A stretch of DNA of 38,155 bases from Cudoniella acicularis (lineage: Eukaryota; Ascomycota; Leotiomycetes; Helotiales; Helotiaceae). Position 1 is the stretch's first letter. Every line of letters starts with the position of its first letter. The stretch is from assembly GCA_013054445.1 (NCBI GenBank), contig JAAMPI010000428.1, positions 1-38,155 on the forward strand. Direction: 5' to 3'. The position numbers and the translations under genes were made by a program. The notes below the pieces were generated by a model. It had not been told where the DNA came from, made no database searches, and saw only the letters and a program-made list of their open reading frames with translations. Below are positions 21,824 to 33,323 of this stretch, piece after piece.

Positions 21824-23777
21824 ATGCGCTCAATCTTCTATAGCCTAGCTTGCGGCGTCCTTGTAGGCACCTCTGCTGCTCTACAGACAACCACAAAGGT
21901 TTGTCCAGTTTTAGGACAAGTGTACCCAGTGCCATCTGGCCTGAGTTCAAATGAAAAATTTCAAGCAGCCACAAAATTGTTCGATGCAGCTCTGAACACT
22001 ACCTTGGAGACCGGCATATCGACCGACGGCGCAGGCCCATTTAACGCTACCACTCTCTCTATTGGCATGTTTAGCGCTTCGGAAAAAGGTCTCATCTATC
22101 AGCGTCATTACACAGATCCATCTGTGCGCAACAGCAAGTTCGGAACGCAGAATGCCGATGCCGATTCTATCTATCGACTTGGCAGCATATCGAAGCTTTT
22201 GACGGTCTATCTATTCCTTATTCGCGAGGGAGATAGTCGTTTCAACGATCCCGTCACAAAGTACATACCGGAGCTTGCAGCCGCGGCCTCTTCCCCACCG
22301 TCACCTAACGGGATAACACCAAATTGGAATGAAATAACCATTGGACAACTTGCCAGTCATATGAGCGGAATTGCTACGGACTGTAAGTGGGACTGCATCC
22401 TAGACTTCGAAAGTATTGAAAGATGCCATGGAGCCTCAAATACCCCATATGATCGGATGTATGCTAACTATGATAGATGGAACTTCCGAACTGTCATACC
22501 CAGGGGTGACGCCACCAGGCTTGCCACCGATTCCGGAAAATCAGGCTGTCAATTGCAATTTTGTCCTGCCCGACGGCAGTTTCAAACCTTGCACCCCTGA
22601 AGGTGAATATTACTGTATTCATGAACGGGGCTATACTGATAGGATGATAGAATACCTGGCAGGCGTCGTGATGGAACCTGCTCTTTTCCATTCAGGCTAC
22701 ACTCCTTCATACAGCAACAACGGATTCGAATTGCTTGGTCTTGTGCTAGAAAATATCACAAACTCTGATCTGGGAAAACTATTTACCGAAAGCATAGTTG
22801 AAACGCACTGTCTTACCCATACGAGTTTGGAACCCCCAAGCACCCTACAGAATGCCGTCATCCCAGAAAATACTACAATCTCCGGCTGGAACGCTAACTT
22901 GGGAGTCTTAAACGCGTAAGGATAAGCCCCGTTAATTCTCTTGAAGCTCAGCGATGGATCGTTAATACGACCTTCATATAGTACAGGTGGATACTTCTCG
23001 AGCACAAATGACATGGCCACGCTTGGAAAAGCAATGCTAAACGGTACAATTTTATCAAAAGCACAGACCAGAAGATGGATGAAGCCAGTTACATTCACAG
23101 CCAACCCTAACCAAGGCACTGGTGCTCCGTGGGAAATATTTAGAACACAGGTTAATGGTCGAGTAATCGACATGTACACCAAGAATGGCGGTTTTGGAGA
23201 CTATGCCACTATTCTCGTGCTCGTACCGGACTTCGATTTTGGGTTTAGTATCCTGACGGCCTCAACACGTGGGGAGGCGGCCACTTCACCCCTCGTCTAT
23301 CTCATCTCCGAGATGATCGCCTCGACAGTATTACCGGCACTTGACCAAGTAGCAAAAGATCAAGCAGAAGCCGCCTTCGCTGGTCACTACGCCGCCAGCA
23401 GCCTCAACTCTTCATTGACAATCACAGCCGACGACCAGCCCGGCCTGCGAGTGACAAACTGGGTAAGCAATGGTACCGAGTTTTTCCAAGACATCGGTCT
23501 GGGCAACAATCTTGGTACTTACGTGGACTTTCGCCTTCAGCCGAATCAGCTTTATACTGAAGACCAGGTTGGCTTTACTGGCGTAGGGCAGACAATGCCA
23601 ACGCCAATCTATACTGGACCTTTTGACGTCAACTGTTTCACATGGGGTAGTGTTGATCGAATTACTTACGGCAATGTCGGTATCGAAGAGTTTGTCTTTG
23701 AGATTGATCCCACAACTGGGAAAGCCACCAACGTGCAACCAAAGGCACTGCGAATCAAATTGGAGAAGCAGGCATAA
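21824..23777 (+). CDS. secreted beta-lactamase-like serine hydrolase
   Basis: A serine hydrolase of the class C beta-lactamase/penicillin-binding-protein fold. Exons 21824-22382, 22477-22915 and 22982-23777 give 597 aa; introns are 94 and 66 bp, GT-AG, the first with a clear CTAAC branch site. The protein opens with a signal peptide (MRSIFYSLACGVLVGTSA), so it is secreted. The catalytic motif S-I-S-K is at about 121-124 and Y-S-N at about 265-267; ATGGYFSSTNDMATLG follows the second intron. The C-terminal third beyond about residue 470 is a beta-rich domain seen in the fungal ARB_00930-like group. Several N-glycosylation sequons are present. Fungal members are hydrolases or esterases of unknown substrate, not proven antibiotic resistance enzymes. 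Start chosen at 21824 because it gives the signal peptide; the frame extends upstream without one. Confidence 0.9.
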
Positions 23778-25340
23778 CCAATGGACAAAAAAATCATGAT
23801 GTGCCTGTATAAGATCTCACGGTATGGGATGATTCACTGAATAGAAGATGGATAACGAGTGTAATCACGTGAAGAGGGAATGTGTTTCCTGTAGGGACCT
23901 GTAAATTAGATTTTCTCTTTGCAGTTTTAATACTGTTTCTTTTTTCTAAATGTAGCCATTCACAAACCTCCTTGTTTGTGACAAATAACGAGCTAGGTAT
24001 TTTGATAATTATAATAGAATATCATTTGCATTAGTCTGAACTTGCTTCACCATTATCAAATATCGCTTAAACGTGCAGCTACAAATCTGAGGGTCCTCCC
24101 AAGGCTGAGCTTGGGACACATTTTCGGCGGCCTTGCCTGCTTTCCATATATATACACGTTTTTTTCTTTCTTTTTTCCTTTTGCAAAAATCCGAGAGTGG
24201 TCACGAGAACTAAACCCAGGCCCTAATTTTGTATCAATATTGTGACGGATTAGAAAAGGGAGGCTCGGGTGTTATGTGCATGATGCATCCAATTTTAAAG
24301 GCATAGAGAGCTTGAAAGGCTGCGGCTGGGAACTTGAAAGTACCCTCTAACCATTGGCGATTCCCTTCGTAAAACCTAACCTTAGCTAAAACACTTGAAA
24401 ATACTAAAATGATTCCTTACTCTAAATAACTTCTAAGAGAACTAAATAGAAAAAACTCGAATTATCTTTGGAATCTAATAATTTTCTACAATAAAATAGT
24501 GTTCAGCCTCTGGAAATATGATAGTTGGCAAGCCGTGAATTGTTGAGAAGACACCGCTTTTTTTGATTGATTCGTTTTAATTGCAAAACTTTGTTAGGGC
24601 ACATCAACTATACCAATGGTAATTTTCCCTAATTTCGGAACCTTCACGCATAATGTTCCTTTGCAGGTATGCTAAGTATTAGCAAAAAATAGGTAGTAGC
24701 CTTCTTCGACATTTGGGGGCCGCCTCGTCTCGGGTGGATCTGACCCGGACCGGGCCGAGCAGCCTTTTTCGGCCCGAAGCGTTTCGTGCCTTAAGTCACG
24801 TGTCGTTTGTTAATTAGTTTTCGCGACTCAAACTTCTATCACTTCTTTACCACGAACTTCTGCAACGGAAGTTCCGCTGCATATCCGCCCCATGTCTGCC
24901 CACGTTCTATGTCACCGTTCCTGCCTGCCGCTAGTGAATTCGGATGCTCCGGCTCGATTCCCCGTGGGCGCCTCATTCCAGTGGCTTGCGGCTCCAGGCT
25001 TTCCTGGTTCCCCGATGCGCCTTGCCACAACACCGCCCGGCGCCTGCCAGCCAAGGATTAAGTGATCTGCTGGATTGAAGACCGCATATGCGAACAGTGC
25101 TCAAAGTCCCTAAATGTTCGTTCCAATCCGTCATTTCGTCTTCATTGCTGTTTAGACGACCTTTGTGGTACTGTTCAAACTGCCAGCCCAACCCTCTGCA
25201 AGGATTCTCTTCTCCATTATTCGCCTCAGAAAATCTCCATCAAATTTAGGTCGTTCAATGTTCTCTGAAGATCTCGATAAACAAGCAGCAGGCTACCATT
25301 CAGAGATCACCAATTGCTAATTGTGCATTCCCTTTCAACG
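23778..25340. other. intergenic region with a GC-rich hairpin
   Basis: About 1.5 kb without a supported gene. Pyrimidine tracts lie near 24150-24185. A perfect 8-base hairpin, CGGGCCGA at 24751-24758 and TCGGCCCG at 24769-24776, sits in a GC-rich patch. Between about 24807 and 25190 both strands are open, which points to base composition rather than a gene. The last part is the likely promoter and leader of the large unknown gene. Confidence 0.45.
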
Positions 25341-28300
25341 ATGACGAGCCTAATTAACCAGGTTTCTAACGCTTTGGCATCTGCTACGAACCAGAACAGC
25401 CTTGCGCTCGTCGGCTTCCAGCTTGATTTTGACTTTGCACTGGTTAAAGTTAGCCCACCGGAGGGGTACACCGACTTTGCTCGTTCTTTATCAGACCAAC
25501 GACGTGTGAATGCCGAAGAAGGGACTCTTCACCGTACCGCGAGAAAGCTAAATGCTCTATTTGAAGAAATCGTCCCCCCTTTCCCTAATCTTTCAAAGGC
25601 ATATGGAGAAAGAGCTTCAGAAATTGCGGAGTCTCCATTATTCAAAACCACTGTTAGTTGGTCCTGCTACAACTACCCTTCTTGACTTCATTGCTAACTA
25701 CAGAGGTAAGCAATCGGCGGGTCCATTTGTTGAGAAAGCTGGACTTGATGGGACATCAATTTATGCAGCAGCAACCTCGGGCGATAAGGCGATTGCGTTG
25801 CATCTGCTAGCCTGTATGTTGGCGCGATCCTGGACCGGACGTGAGGCTGTTGCTATTTGGGTCCAGTTGGTCGATGAAAGGAAGAAATTCCTTGAGGCTA
25901 ACAGTGACCCGAATCAACTTCATGGAATATACGCTCGTTTAGCCGCCCAGCAGGAAATCACCAGAGATCAGTTGGCGGCATGGGATGCGAGTGCTCGAGC
26001 GTGGCTTAATTGTGCTGACGAAGTTAAGAAGCTGCAGCAGACCCAACTGCGCCTCATAGTCAGTAATGTTGACATGTCTCTTACAACATGCGGCACTCTC
26101 TATTCCAATGTCATCGACACCTGGATTACAGCCATGTCGAGTCTTGAAAAACTCATTCTAGGTATTCCACAGAACATCTCCAGCGGATCGATATTACTGG
26201 GTCTCCTCTCTTGGCATTTATACCCTGACTTGAACCTTGTTGGACCAACCAAAAACATTCAGTTGCATGATGATTTGATTCCACATCCTGGAGTTGTGAC
26301 ATTGGGGTTACAACGCACTGATACCAATAATGCTGGGGTTCACTGGTCTCTTTCGCTCTCCCACCTCCGGTTTTATGGAGATCCGGTACCCGTGGAGAGG
26401 ACAGTTGCAGCAGATAAGAGCCGCTTGACGATTCAAGATTTGCACTTGGTCACATTTGGCTCCGTAATATCAAGTTGGTCCTATCCAGAGATGAGAAATA
26501 TCGATGAAGTTGCAGACTGCTTTATTGCACTTGGGGATATCCTCCGCAACCAATCTGGAAATGCAGACACAGCCTCAAATATTCTCCCTGATGACCTACA
26601 CTGGCTAGACCTTCTCATTGACTCCGCCCACCACCTCGCAAACTCTACAGGCTTGGAGCGGGAGGATGCAGTGCGCCTTGTGGAACACGGTCGTCGTCGA
26701 GGAAGAAAATTTCTCGATTTGGGTTGTCGAGATCAAGTTCCAATGTTCGGGCTGGCCAATCCTTTAAAATTTTCGAAACTATGCGATGATCTCAAAGAAG
26801 CAGAGGGGGATTCTCGAGCCTCGGTCTCTCTTCTTAGAAATGTCGCAATGCAATGCCGGTTTAATAAAGACGAATGTGTCATACAATACCGCGACTATCA
26901 AAGTAAAGATTCTAGCCAAGAGGCAACACCCCAGTCGTTCTCCTTCAAAAAGTTCACACCCATCATGCCTCCATGTCGATATACTACTGCGATTCCCCAT
27001 CCTGTCAAGTCAAACAAAAGAGACAGCTCCGGACGGACTGTGGAAACCCTGGGCCACGTACATTGGATCTGTCGAGAGGAAACTACAGAAAGCCAAAGTC
27101 TTCAAAGCTTTGAAGAAAATCGCATTTACAATTCCCCTGAGGTTTCAGCACCTAAGGATGGCTTAATTCTTGATCCTTTCTATGGCGACCGTTGCTACTA
27201 TGAAAAGAATTCCATCAAGCTTTTCAAGGGACTTTCTTGGTTCCGGCCACCATGGGCTTTCACAGATACATACCAATGGTGGAAAAAAGAGCAGGGGTTT
27301 TCTCTTTCGGAAGTTCAGGATGTGCAGCCCATCAATGGATGTCGTCCAACTCGAGATCCACTGACTTCCGCGAAGGCAATGTGGGGCACGGATATTGACG
27401 GTCCTTATAAAGTCTCCGCAGTGATACTTCAAGAAGACACCAACAAGAAAACGCATGATCAGATTTTCGAGGACTATTGGGGAAATGAAAAGCCACTCAT
27501 TATTCATGGGGATGAAGAAAACGAGGTTGGAAAATGCACGATGTTTCGCTGGTTGGCAGGGAACCAAACGGCAGCACTTTATCTCACTCGTCACTCCTTA
27601 CCGATCGTTCAAACTTTACCCCTCAAGAAGCTTACCCGATTACTCCGTTCGACAACTATTAATCGCAAGAAAGTCATCGCATACTTAAGCTCTCTTTCGG
27701 CTAAGGGATGTTATGCCGCAACCGTGCATTCAGAACGCATAGAACAAAAGAAGTTTTTCAACGGATTAATGGCTGTCGATATCATCACCCATCTATGTGG
27801 TGACTGGCCAGGGGCACCAGTGTCTATTGATGTCACGCAAAAACCCATCGGCGAAGCAAAATGGGCAAAAGCACTGCTTTCTTGCTACAAGGAAACTTTG
27901 TACCCGCTACCATCCACCAATTACAGAGCAGCCAAGTTCGCCTGCATCGCAATGCTGGAATCCGGAGGGCAAGATCTGGATACGAGTCTACTGCATTCTG
28001 TCATGGCAATGGCAACTGGCAACTCCATTTATGTGGCAGAATCACTACTACAAGATCCATGTGAATCCGATAGGTCAGGCCAGCCAGGTTTCAAGGGCAT
28101 TCGCCGGATTCTCGGAAATATTGACCGCCCTGGAATCGTAATGCTCATTCCTCCTTCGGTGCCCCGGATGCGAGAAGTCGACTTCTCGTCCTGGAGAGTG
28201 GTGAAGCAGGGGGCCTTTGACGGCCAGCCTAAAGATTACTTCTCCAAGTCTTCCCTCCACCTATCGTTTACCGAATTTCAAATGCCCATTGCTATTGTTC

Positions 28301-28749
28301 CGGGAGCTTGTGATGCAGACGTCATATTGCTCGAAGCTTTCGTCTCCGTCCACGAGGGCCGAGAGTGGGTTGCCGACCTTGATGTTCTGGGAAGCTTGTC
28401 AAGCGGATGGATTCGCTCACCCGCGGGTTGCCAATGCCTAGAACGCAGAGCCGATAGTGCAATGGGGCAAGCACTTACCAAGAAAATTGGAACCCATCTG
28501 AGATCTATCGAGAACTGGGAGGAACTTTTATGTTGTCAGGAAAACCTCCTTGGGCTTGAGACGGGTGTCGTACGAACTCAGAATAACTGGCTCTCCAGGC
28601 TGGCTGCTGTCGCGATTTGTGCGCAGAAGAACTGCTCCACAACTGTCTTGCCCTCACATTGCATATGTTTTCCTTGTAGCGAGCGCTTGGTGAGTCAAAG
28701 GTTGGAGAATTTAAGGAGCAGCGCTAAAGTGGATGTTGTTATCATGTAG
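25341..28749 (+). CDS. large fungal protein of unknown function (about 1,119 aa)
   Basis: I do not recognise a named domain. Exon 1 begins at the ATG at 25341 and exon 2 runs open to 28749. One intron joins them: either 25653-25710 (GTTAGT...GTAAG, phase 0) or 25657-25705 (GTTGGT...CAGAG, phase 1); both keep the frame, and a CTAAC branch site at 25693-25697 serves either. The N-terminal third is helical and hydrophilic. The middle holds LLGLLSWHLYPDLNLVGPT. The C-terminal part has GFKGIRRILGNIDRPGIVML, SLHLSFTEFQMPI and VSVHEGREWVADLDVLG, and it ends with a cysteine-rich stretch (C-x4-C, then C-x-C-x2-C within about 30 residues). No signal peptide or membrane segment is seen. The long uninterrupted frame shows it is under selection. 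Similar uncharacterised proteins exist in other fungi to my recollection, but I cannot name the family. Confidence 0.75.
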
Positions 28750-28959
28750 TTGGGTTTGTGAATAGTATCAAAAGGAGTTTTATTTCCGGCTAATAGTCAA
28801 TTTTATATGGAATCCTATTCCGCTTTGTCAGGTTCTTTTCTATTTGTGGCCTTGTCGACTTCTCGGTGTTCTATAGGTATTTATACAATAGTAAGTATTT
28901 TTTCTCAAACTTCAATTAAAGTTTTTGTTCTGTTATAATACTTAAAATAGGGGAACACA
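28750..28959. other. intergenic 3' flank
   Basis: A short AT-rich 3' flank of the large unknown gene. Nothing else is visible. Confidence 0.4.
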
Positions 28960-30004
28960 GAATTTCGAAGGACACACTTTTTAGAAACGAAGCCTCAAAA
29001 CCTAGTGCACACGACTCTACGATCCTCCGGCGTCCCTCCCCTGTAATCGCGACGTCGATAGCTCTATTCGTTATAGAGTTATCATCGTCGGCGACCTGTA
29101 GGGGGGGGACGCGTAGACGTCGCGACACGACACCGAATCACCACAACCCTCTAGAATCATCGAACAAAGTCGACGAAGGTACGAAAGGGTGCCAGGGCAC
29201 CACCGGAAGACTTACTAGTCACGCGAAAAACAAACTAATATAGTCATCAACGATAGAGAGACGGGTGACGCGCCCCTTGAACGCGATAATGACAACCCCG
29301 TCTCTTGCACGAGCACGACCTTCAGTCTATACACCTTACCTATCATTCTATCGACACGCCGAGAAGTAGTGACCCTCGAAACGGCCGAAATCGTCTCCTT
29401 ACAACAGTCTTTCAGCATGCGGTAGGGTCCCTAGCGGAGCATAGGCACCTCTAAGAATATACAGAACACACAGAACACACGGGGCAGGGGATCTAGGGAT
29501 CAATATAGTATACGGAAGGCAGGAAGACTAGGGTCGGAGGGGTAGGAGGGTAGGATCTCTAGTGAAGGGGCTCATCTTGTAAGCCGTAATTGACTAGGAA
29601 GGCCTTCTAGATGATGTCAAGTGCCGACAGGAGGGCTTGGTCTACCCTCCTGTAGTAGTGACCTGGAAGTCACCGGTAACTCATAGAATCCGGGTTAGTA
29701 CCTATAGTCGTTTTTTAGGGCAAGAGGCACGTTTACTAGGGGTGCGAGGTAGAGACAGAGGTAGCGCTGCGAAAGGGATATAGGGGCTGTCCGGAGGTAA
29801 GAAGGGGGGACGTAAGATACCGTTATAGACGGNAAAAAGGTACGATAGGCTNCGAGGAAACCAAATCGACATAAGGCGACAGATAGAGCTTAGGTTTTTG
29901 TCNGTAGGGGCTCTGGCCCTGGCGGTTTCCTAAGGATTGTAACTTAATAGAGACCCCGCATGGCCCTTGGGCCGCATCGGTGTAAGAATAATAATAATAA
30001 TAAA
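28960..30004 (+). mobile_element. degraded retroelement, LINE-like 3' end with (AAT)n tail
   Basis: This is broken repeat DNA. A frame is open from about 28970 to 29241, and another frame is open at about 29243-29420 with REVVTLETAEIVSLQQSF, but stops and shifts break them. The 3' part (29829-29945) aligns by eye to 34478-34590: shared words include CGAGG, GACAGATAGA, TTAGGTT and TTTCCTAAGGA. The element ends in an AAT microsatellite at 29987-30004, as many fungal non-LTR elements do. Ambiguous bases at 29833, 29852 and 29903 point to a multi-copy repeat. The upstream protein traces are too eroded to assign, so part of this stretch could belong to another element. Confidence 0.5.
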
Positions 30005-30704
30005 ATCTATAATAGAATCTGTATAATATATTAATGACATCCTATATACTAATACTTGTTAAAAAGCCTCGATACAAATACTTCAATGTCGGAATTTTGA
30101 AATGAGCATTTTCTATTTCTGTATTTGGACTTGATCAGTTGCTGCTTTAGCCTGAGTTGTGGGTGAACACTTGAGCTAGGCTGAGCAAGTGAGGCTACGG
30201 CTATAGTAAACAGGGGCCTGAATTAGTGCTGAAGGCGACCCGTTTGGGCTCCTCTGCTGCGATTGCCACCAGCTAAAATCGAGAAAAGTAAGCTAAAGGT
30301 TTGTTTCGGGACCAGTTTTAGACCCCATTATCAAGAGCGAGCTTGTTGTATAGAACAGCAGGGAATGATTCGAATTGACTGAAATAAGTATATATAAGTC
30401 TAAAAAGCGAAAGTGCCTTAAAGTAAAAGGCTTTTATAAACGCCCTTTAATTTTGTAGCGTTCGGCTATAGCAAGTTCAACCGTAGGCTGGATTTGCTAA
30501 CATGCACCTTCGAGCAGACTTCGAGGGTAAGTGCCGTAGGAGTATGAGAAAAGGCGCTATATTTTCTACGAGCTTACGAGTCATTGTGGGAATGTGGTGA
30601 GCTTTATGGCATGGATTTTCCTTTTAATAGTGGAGATATAATGTACTTCTCGGGAGCTTACAAGTCATTGTAGAGTGTGGTGAGATTAAAGATAAATATG
30701 ATTT
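30005..30704. other. non-coding, degenerate short repeats
   Basis: No gene is seen. Two related copies of an approximately 45-base unit occur at about 30568-30612 and 30652-30690 (shared core GAGCTTAC.AGTCATTGT followed by GTGTGGTGAG-like sequence), with a weaker third match, AAGTCATTG, near 30741. The rest is unremarkable. Confidence 0.4.
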
Positions 30705-31189
30705 CTACGACCGGCGAGTACTTAAAATGGATAGAAATCTGAAGTCATTGCAAGCATGCTGTGAAAGGATTGACGCATACTCCACGTACAGGCCTTGGGG
30801 GAGATCCATCTCGTATCTAACTCTAATATATTGTAGACGTCTGAAAGCTTCCTCGATTTACTCTTCTTTCTGCATCAGAATCATTCGAATAAAACGCCAG
30901 TCATTCGGTTCGAAGGACTTCGACGTCGAGAATTTTACGAACGCACGACTGGCGACATAGAAATCAAAAAGTTCAACGGCTGAAAACCCTCCCTGTGGCT
31001 GAATATTGGGCGGTACAGACACCAAGTATTTGAAGCCTCCTGCAGGTGGATGGACATGAGTATCTGGCCAACCTAACTCCTGCCCCCGCATATCGCCTTG
31101 CGCATGACGTTTGTTATGTACGTATTGATCTTGGTCTTTTGGTCGCCTCTTCCGAAAGCTTCCAGGGCTGCTTCGCTGCATGCTGACAT
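30705..31189 (-). pseudogene. unrecognised small gene with in-frame stop, divergent from HET gene
   Basis: The minus strand is open from 31181 to a TAA at 30860-30858, and the same frame is open again to a TAG at 30707-30705, reading IEEAFRRLQYIRVRYEMDLP and then GLYVEYASILSQHACNDF. Before the stop come HPPAGGFKYLVSVPPNIQPQ and FEPNDWRFIRMILMQKEE. Protein-like sequence on both sides suggests that CAA became TAA. The first 38 or so codons look better in the next frame, from an ATG at 31189 (MSACSEAALEAFGRGDQ), implying a one-base shift near 31075-31085. I do not recognise the family. It is head-to-head with the HET gene. A short genuine protein ending at 30858 is the alternative. Confidence 0.45.
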
Positions 31190-31613
31190 ATTTCCGAAAT
31201 CATCACAGCGAAAACCGAATTATGAATGCGAGCTGGCACGTTATCACGTTGGTCCAATTGGGAATAGCTCCAAGTCATCGCGTATCAAAGATTTCTGCAC
31301 CTCTCACTCATCTTCCCTCCTTCTCTCCTGACGCCAAAAAAAAAATACGTCAAAATGCTATCGCTAATGTACTACACTCCCATTATCTTCATTTAAAGAC
31401 GCACCCTCGGTGATTTTTGGGATGGGCCCGTATTTGAGGCAGGATCTAGGACGCTCAAAACGGCCGTGCGCAGCCTGGTATCAGTGGGGCAGGCTTCACC
31501 AGCTTCCTGTAGTGAAAACCTCCTAGGGATTTGTTGTTCTATTTCCAGCTCTTCTCCGCCACTGGAGAGACGTTCCCTCGTCTTGTTAATACCAGTGCGA
31601 CTTCTTCTCCACC
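31190..31613 (+). promoter_or_regulatory. upstream region of the first HET gene
   Basis: This 424-bp region separates the decayed minus-strand gene from the HET gene. An A9 run lies near 31336-31345. No conserved element is recognised and no other gene is seen. Confidence 0.3.
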
Positions 31614-33323
31614 ATGCGCCTCCTTCATTCACGGACCCTCGAGCTCCAAGAATTTTTTGAGAACGCAACACCTTCATATGCAATCCTGTCTCATACTTGG
31701 AGTCTAGGGGAAGTGACCTATCAAGATATGCAAGGCAATAACGCCAAGGAGAAAGCAGGCTTTATCAAGATACAGAACTGCTGTGAACAAGCTAGCCGCG
31801 ATGGATTTGACTTCGTCTGGGTTGACACGTGCTGTATCGATAAAACCAGCAGCGCTGAATTGTCCGAGGCGATCAATTCCATGTATACTTGGTACAAGAA
31901 CGCCAAAGCCTGTTATGCATATCTTGCGGATGTCCCTCCCTCTGGTCTTTGGGATGTAGCGGACTCGGTGAATTTCGCTCACTTTGCGGCAAGTAGATGG
32001 TTTACCAGGGGTTGGACACTGCAAGAGCTCATAGCACCGCCTGGTGTAGAATTCTTTGCTCAAGATTGGACACGGATCGGGACAAAGGATTACCTGAGCC
32101 ACGTGATTTCTCGTATCACTGGTATTGATGAGGCCACGCTCAAAGGTAGAAGTGTGAAGGAGGTCAGCGTGGCTAAGCGGATGTCATGGGCCTCAAAAAG
32201 AGTTACAACAAGGATTGAGGATATTGCTTACTGTCTCATCGGTATATTTGGGATCAATCTACCATTGTTGTATGGCGAAGGGGAAAGAGCTTTCATCAGG
32301 CTTCAGGAAGAGATAATGAGAAGCTCGGACGACCAATCTCTCTTTGCCTGGGAAGACAAGTCATCAGCACAAGTCTTTGGTAGCGAGTCTGGCCCCAAAG
32401 TCTCTGTCTCCTCCGAAGATGGCGGTCAGACTGAAGTTCTGGTTAAGTCGATTTCAAAGCCTCATCCTCGTCCCTTACGAGGTTTCCTTGCTCGTTCACC
32501 CGCTGAGTTTGAAAACTCTGGAAACATCATTCCGTATCGAAATTGGGACGTCAGCATGCCATATTCCATGACGAATCAAGGTTTGCGGATGCAGCTTTCA
32601 GTTTTACAATATGATGAGTACGATGACTTCATCGGAATACTTGCATGCCATTACCAAGACAATTTCCTTGGACCCCTCGGCGTTTACATCCAGCCGGTGG
32701 CCTCGGTTGGTGGAGATCAATTTGCCCGAGACGTTTCGTATCAGAGACCCGTTCTCGTAGTGCCGGAACACGTATCCAAGGCTATTTTTAAAACTGTGTA
32801 CATTCGGCAAGACGTCTTGCTTCCTAGTGCTCGAGACTCGGACCGGAGGGATCACTTTTTGATCAGAACACTTCCAGATCAGGACTACGCTCTGTCAAAA
32901 ACGTTCCCAGCCGAGCATTGGAACGAATCGCAGAAAATTATTCGGTCGCCGAATAGGATAGGTGTACTATTTTTTGAGTACAAAGGTAGCTTTTATGTCA
33001 AAAAGCCGTTGTCATTTGCAGTCATCATAAGATCAGATACCGTGCAGGATGGCATTGAGGTCGAAGGGCCTAACTATTCGTGCAATATTGTCGTCGACCC
33101 GCCGATTCCAGACAAAAATTACTTGGGACGAGTAGCCGAGAGCACGTCTCCTGGGACCTTGCAGAGTATGTACGAGGTCTTAAACCCTTGGAATCATGAA
33201 CACGAAGAGAAAGCTTTCGCGAAAATTAGCAGAGAAGTTTTCATGGGCCAGGCAATGTTTGTAGTTGATATTACCGTTTTGTCGACGCGCATCAAGAAGG
33301 TTCCTTTCTTCGCAGCTACATAG
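31614..33323 (+). CDS. HET-domain protein (HET-E/HET-D-like N-terminal type)
   Basis: A heterokaryon-incompatibility-type protein of 569 aa from a single exon. HET motifs are in order: SYAILSHTW at about 21-29, FVWVDTCCIDKTSSAELSEA at about 67-86, and SRWFTRGWTLQELIAPP at about 127-143. These are followed by the region typical of the HET-E group, IEDIAYCLIGIFGINLPLLY and GEGERAFIRLQEEI, then a C-terminal extension with no NACHT or WD repeats. In the family the HET domain triggers cell death when an allelic or non-allelic partner is met. The start has a strong context (CACCATG). The frame is clean although it sits between decayed genes and repeats. Whether it controls fusion in this species cannot be read from sequence. 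Confidence 0.9.
   Translation: MRLLHSRTLELQEFFENATPSYAILSHTWSLGEVTYQDMQGNNAKEKAGFIKIQNCCEQASRDGFDFVWVDTCCIDKTSSAELSEAINSMYTWYKNAKACYAYLADVPPSGLWDVADSVNFAHFAASRWFTRGWTLQELIAPPGVEFFAQDWTRIGTKDYLSHVISRITGIDEATLKGRSVKEVSVAKRMSWASKRVTTRIEDIAYCLIGIFGINLPLLYGEGERAFIRLQEEIMRSSDDQSLFAWEDKSSAQVFGSESGPKVSVSSEDGGQTEVLVKSISKPHPRPLRGFLARSPAEFENSGNIIPYRNWDVSMPYSMTNQGLRMQLSVLQYDEYDDFIGILACHYQDNFLGPLGVYIQPVASVGGDQFARDVSYQRPVLVVPEHVSKAIFKTVYIRQDVLLPSARDSDRRDHFLIRTLPDQDYALSKTFPAEHWNESQKIIRSPNRIGVLFFEYKGSFYVKKPLSFAVIIRSDTVQDGIEVEGPNYSCNIVVDPPIPDKNYLGRVAESTSPGTLQSMYEVLNPWNHEHEEKAFAKISREVFMGQAMFVVDITVLSTRIKKVPFFAAT

Noticed and set aside
24807..25191. Antisense pair of open frames in the GC-rich patch
   Set aside because: Both strands are open, which is best explained by base composition. 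They are likely part of the leader or promoter of the large gene.
32604..32855. Antisense frames inside the first HET gene
   Set aside because: They are shadows of a clear coding frame on the plus strand.
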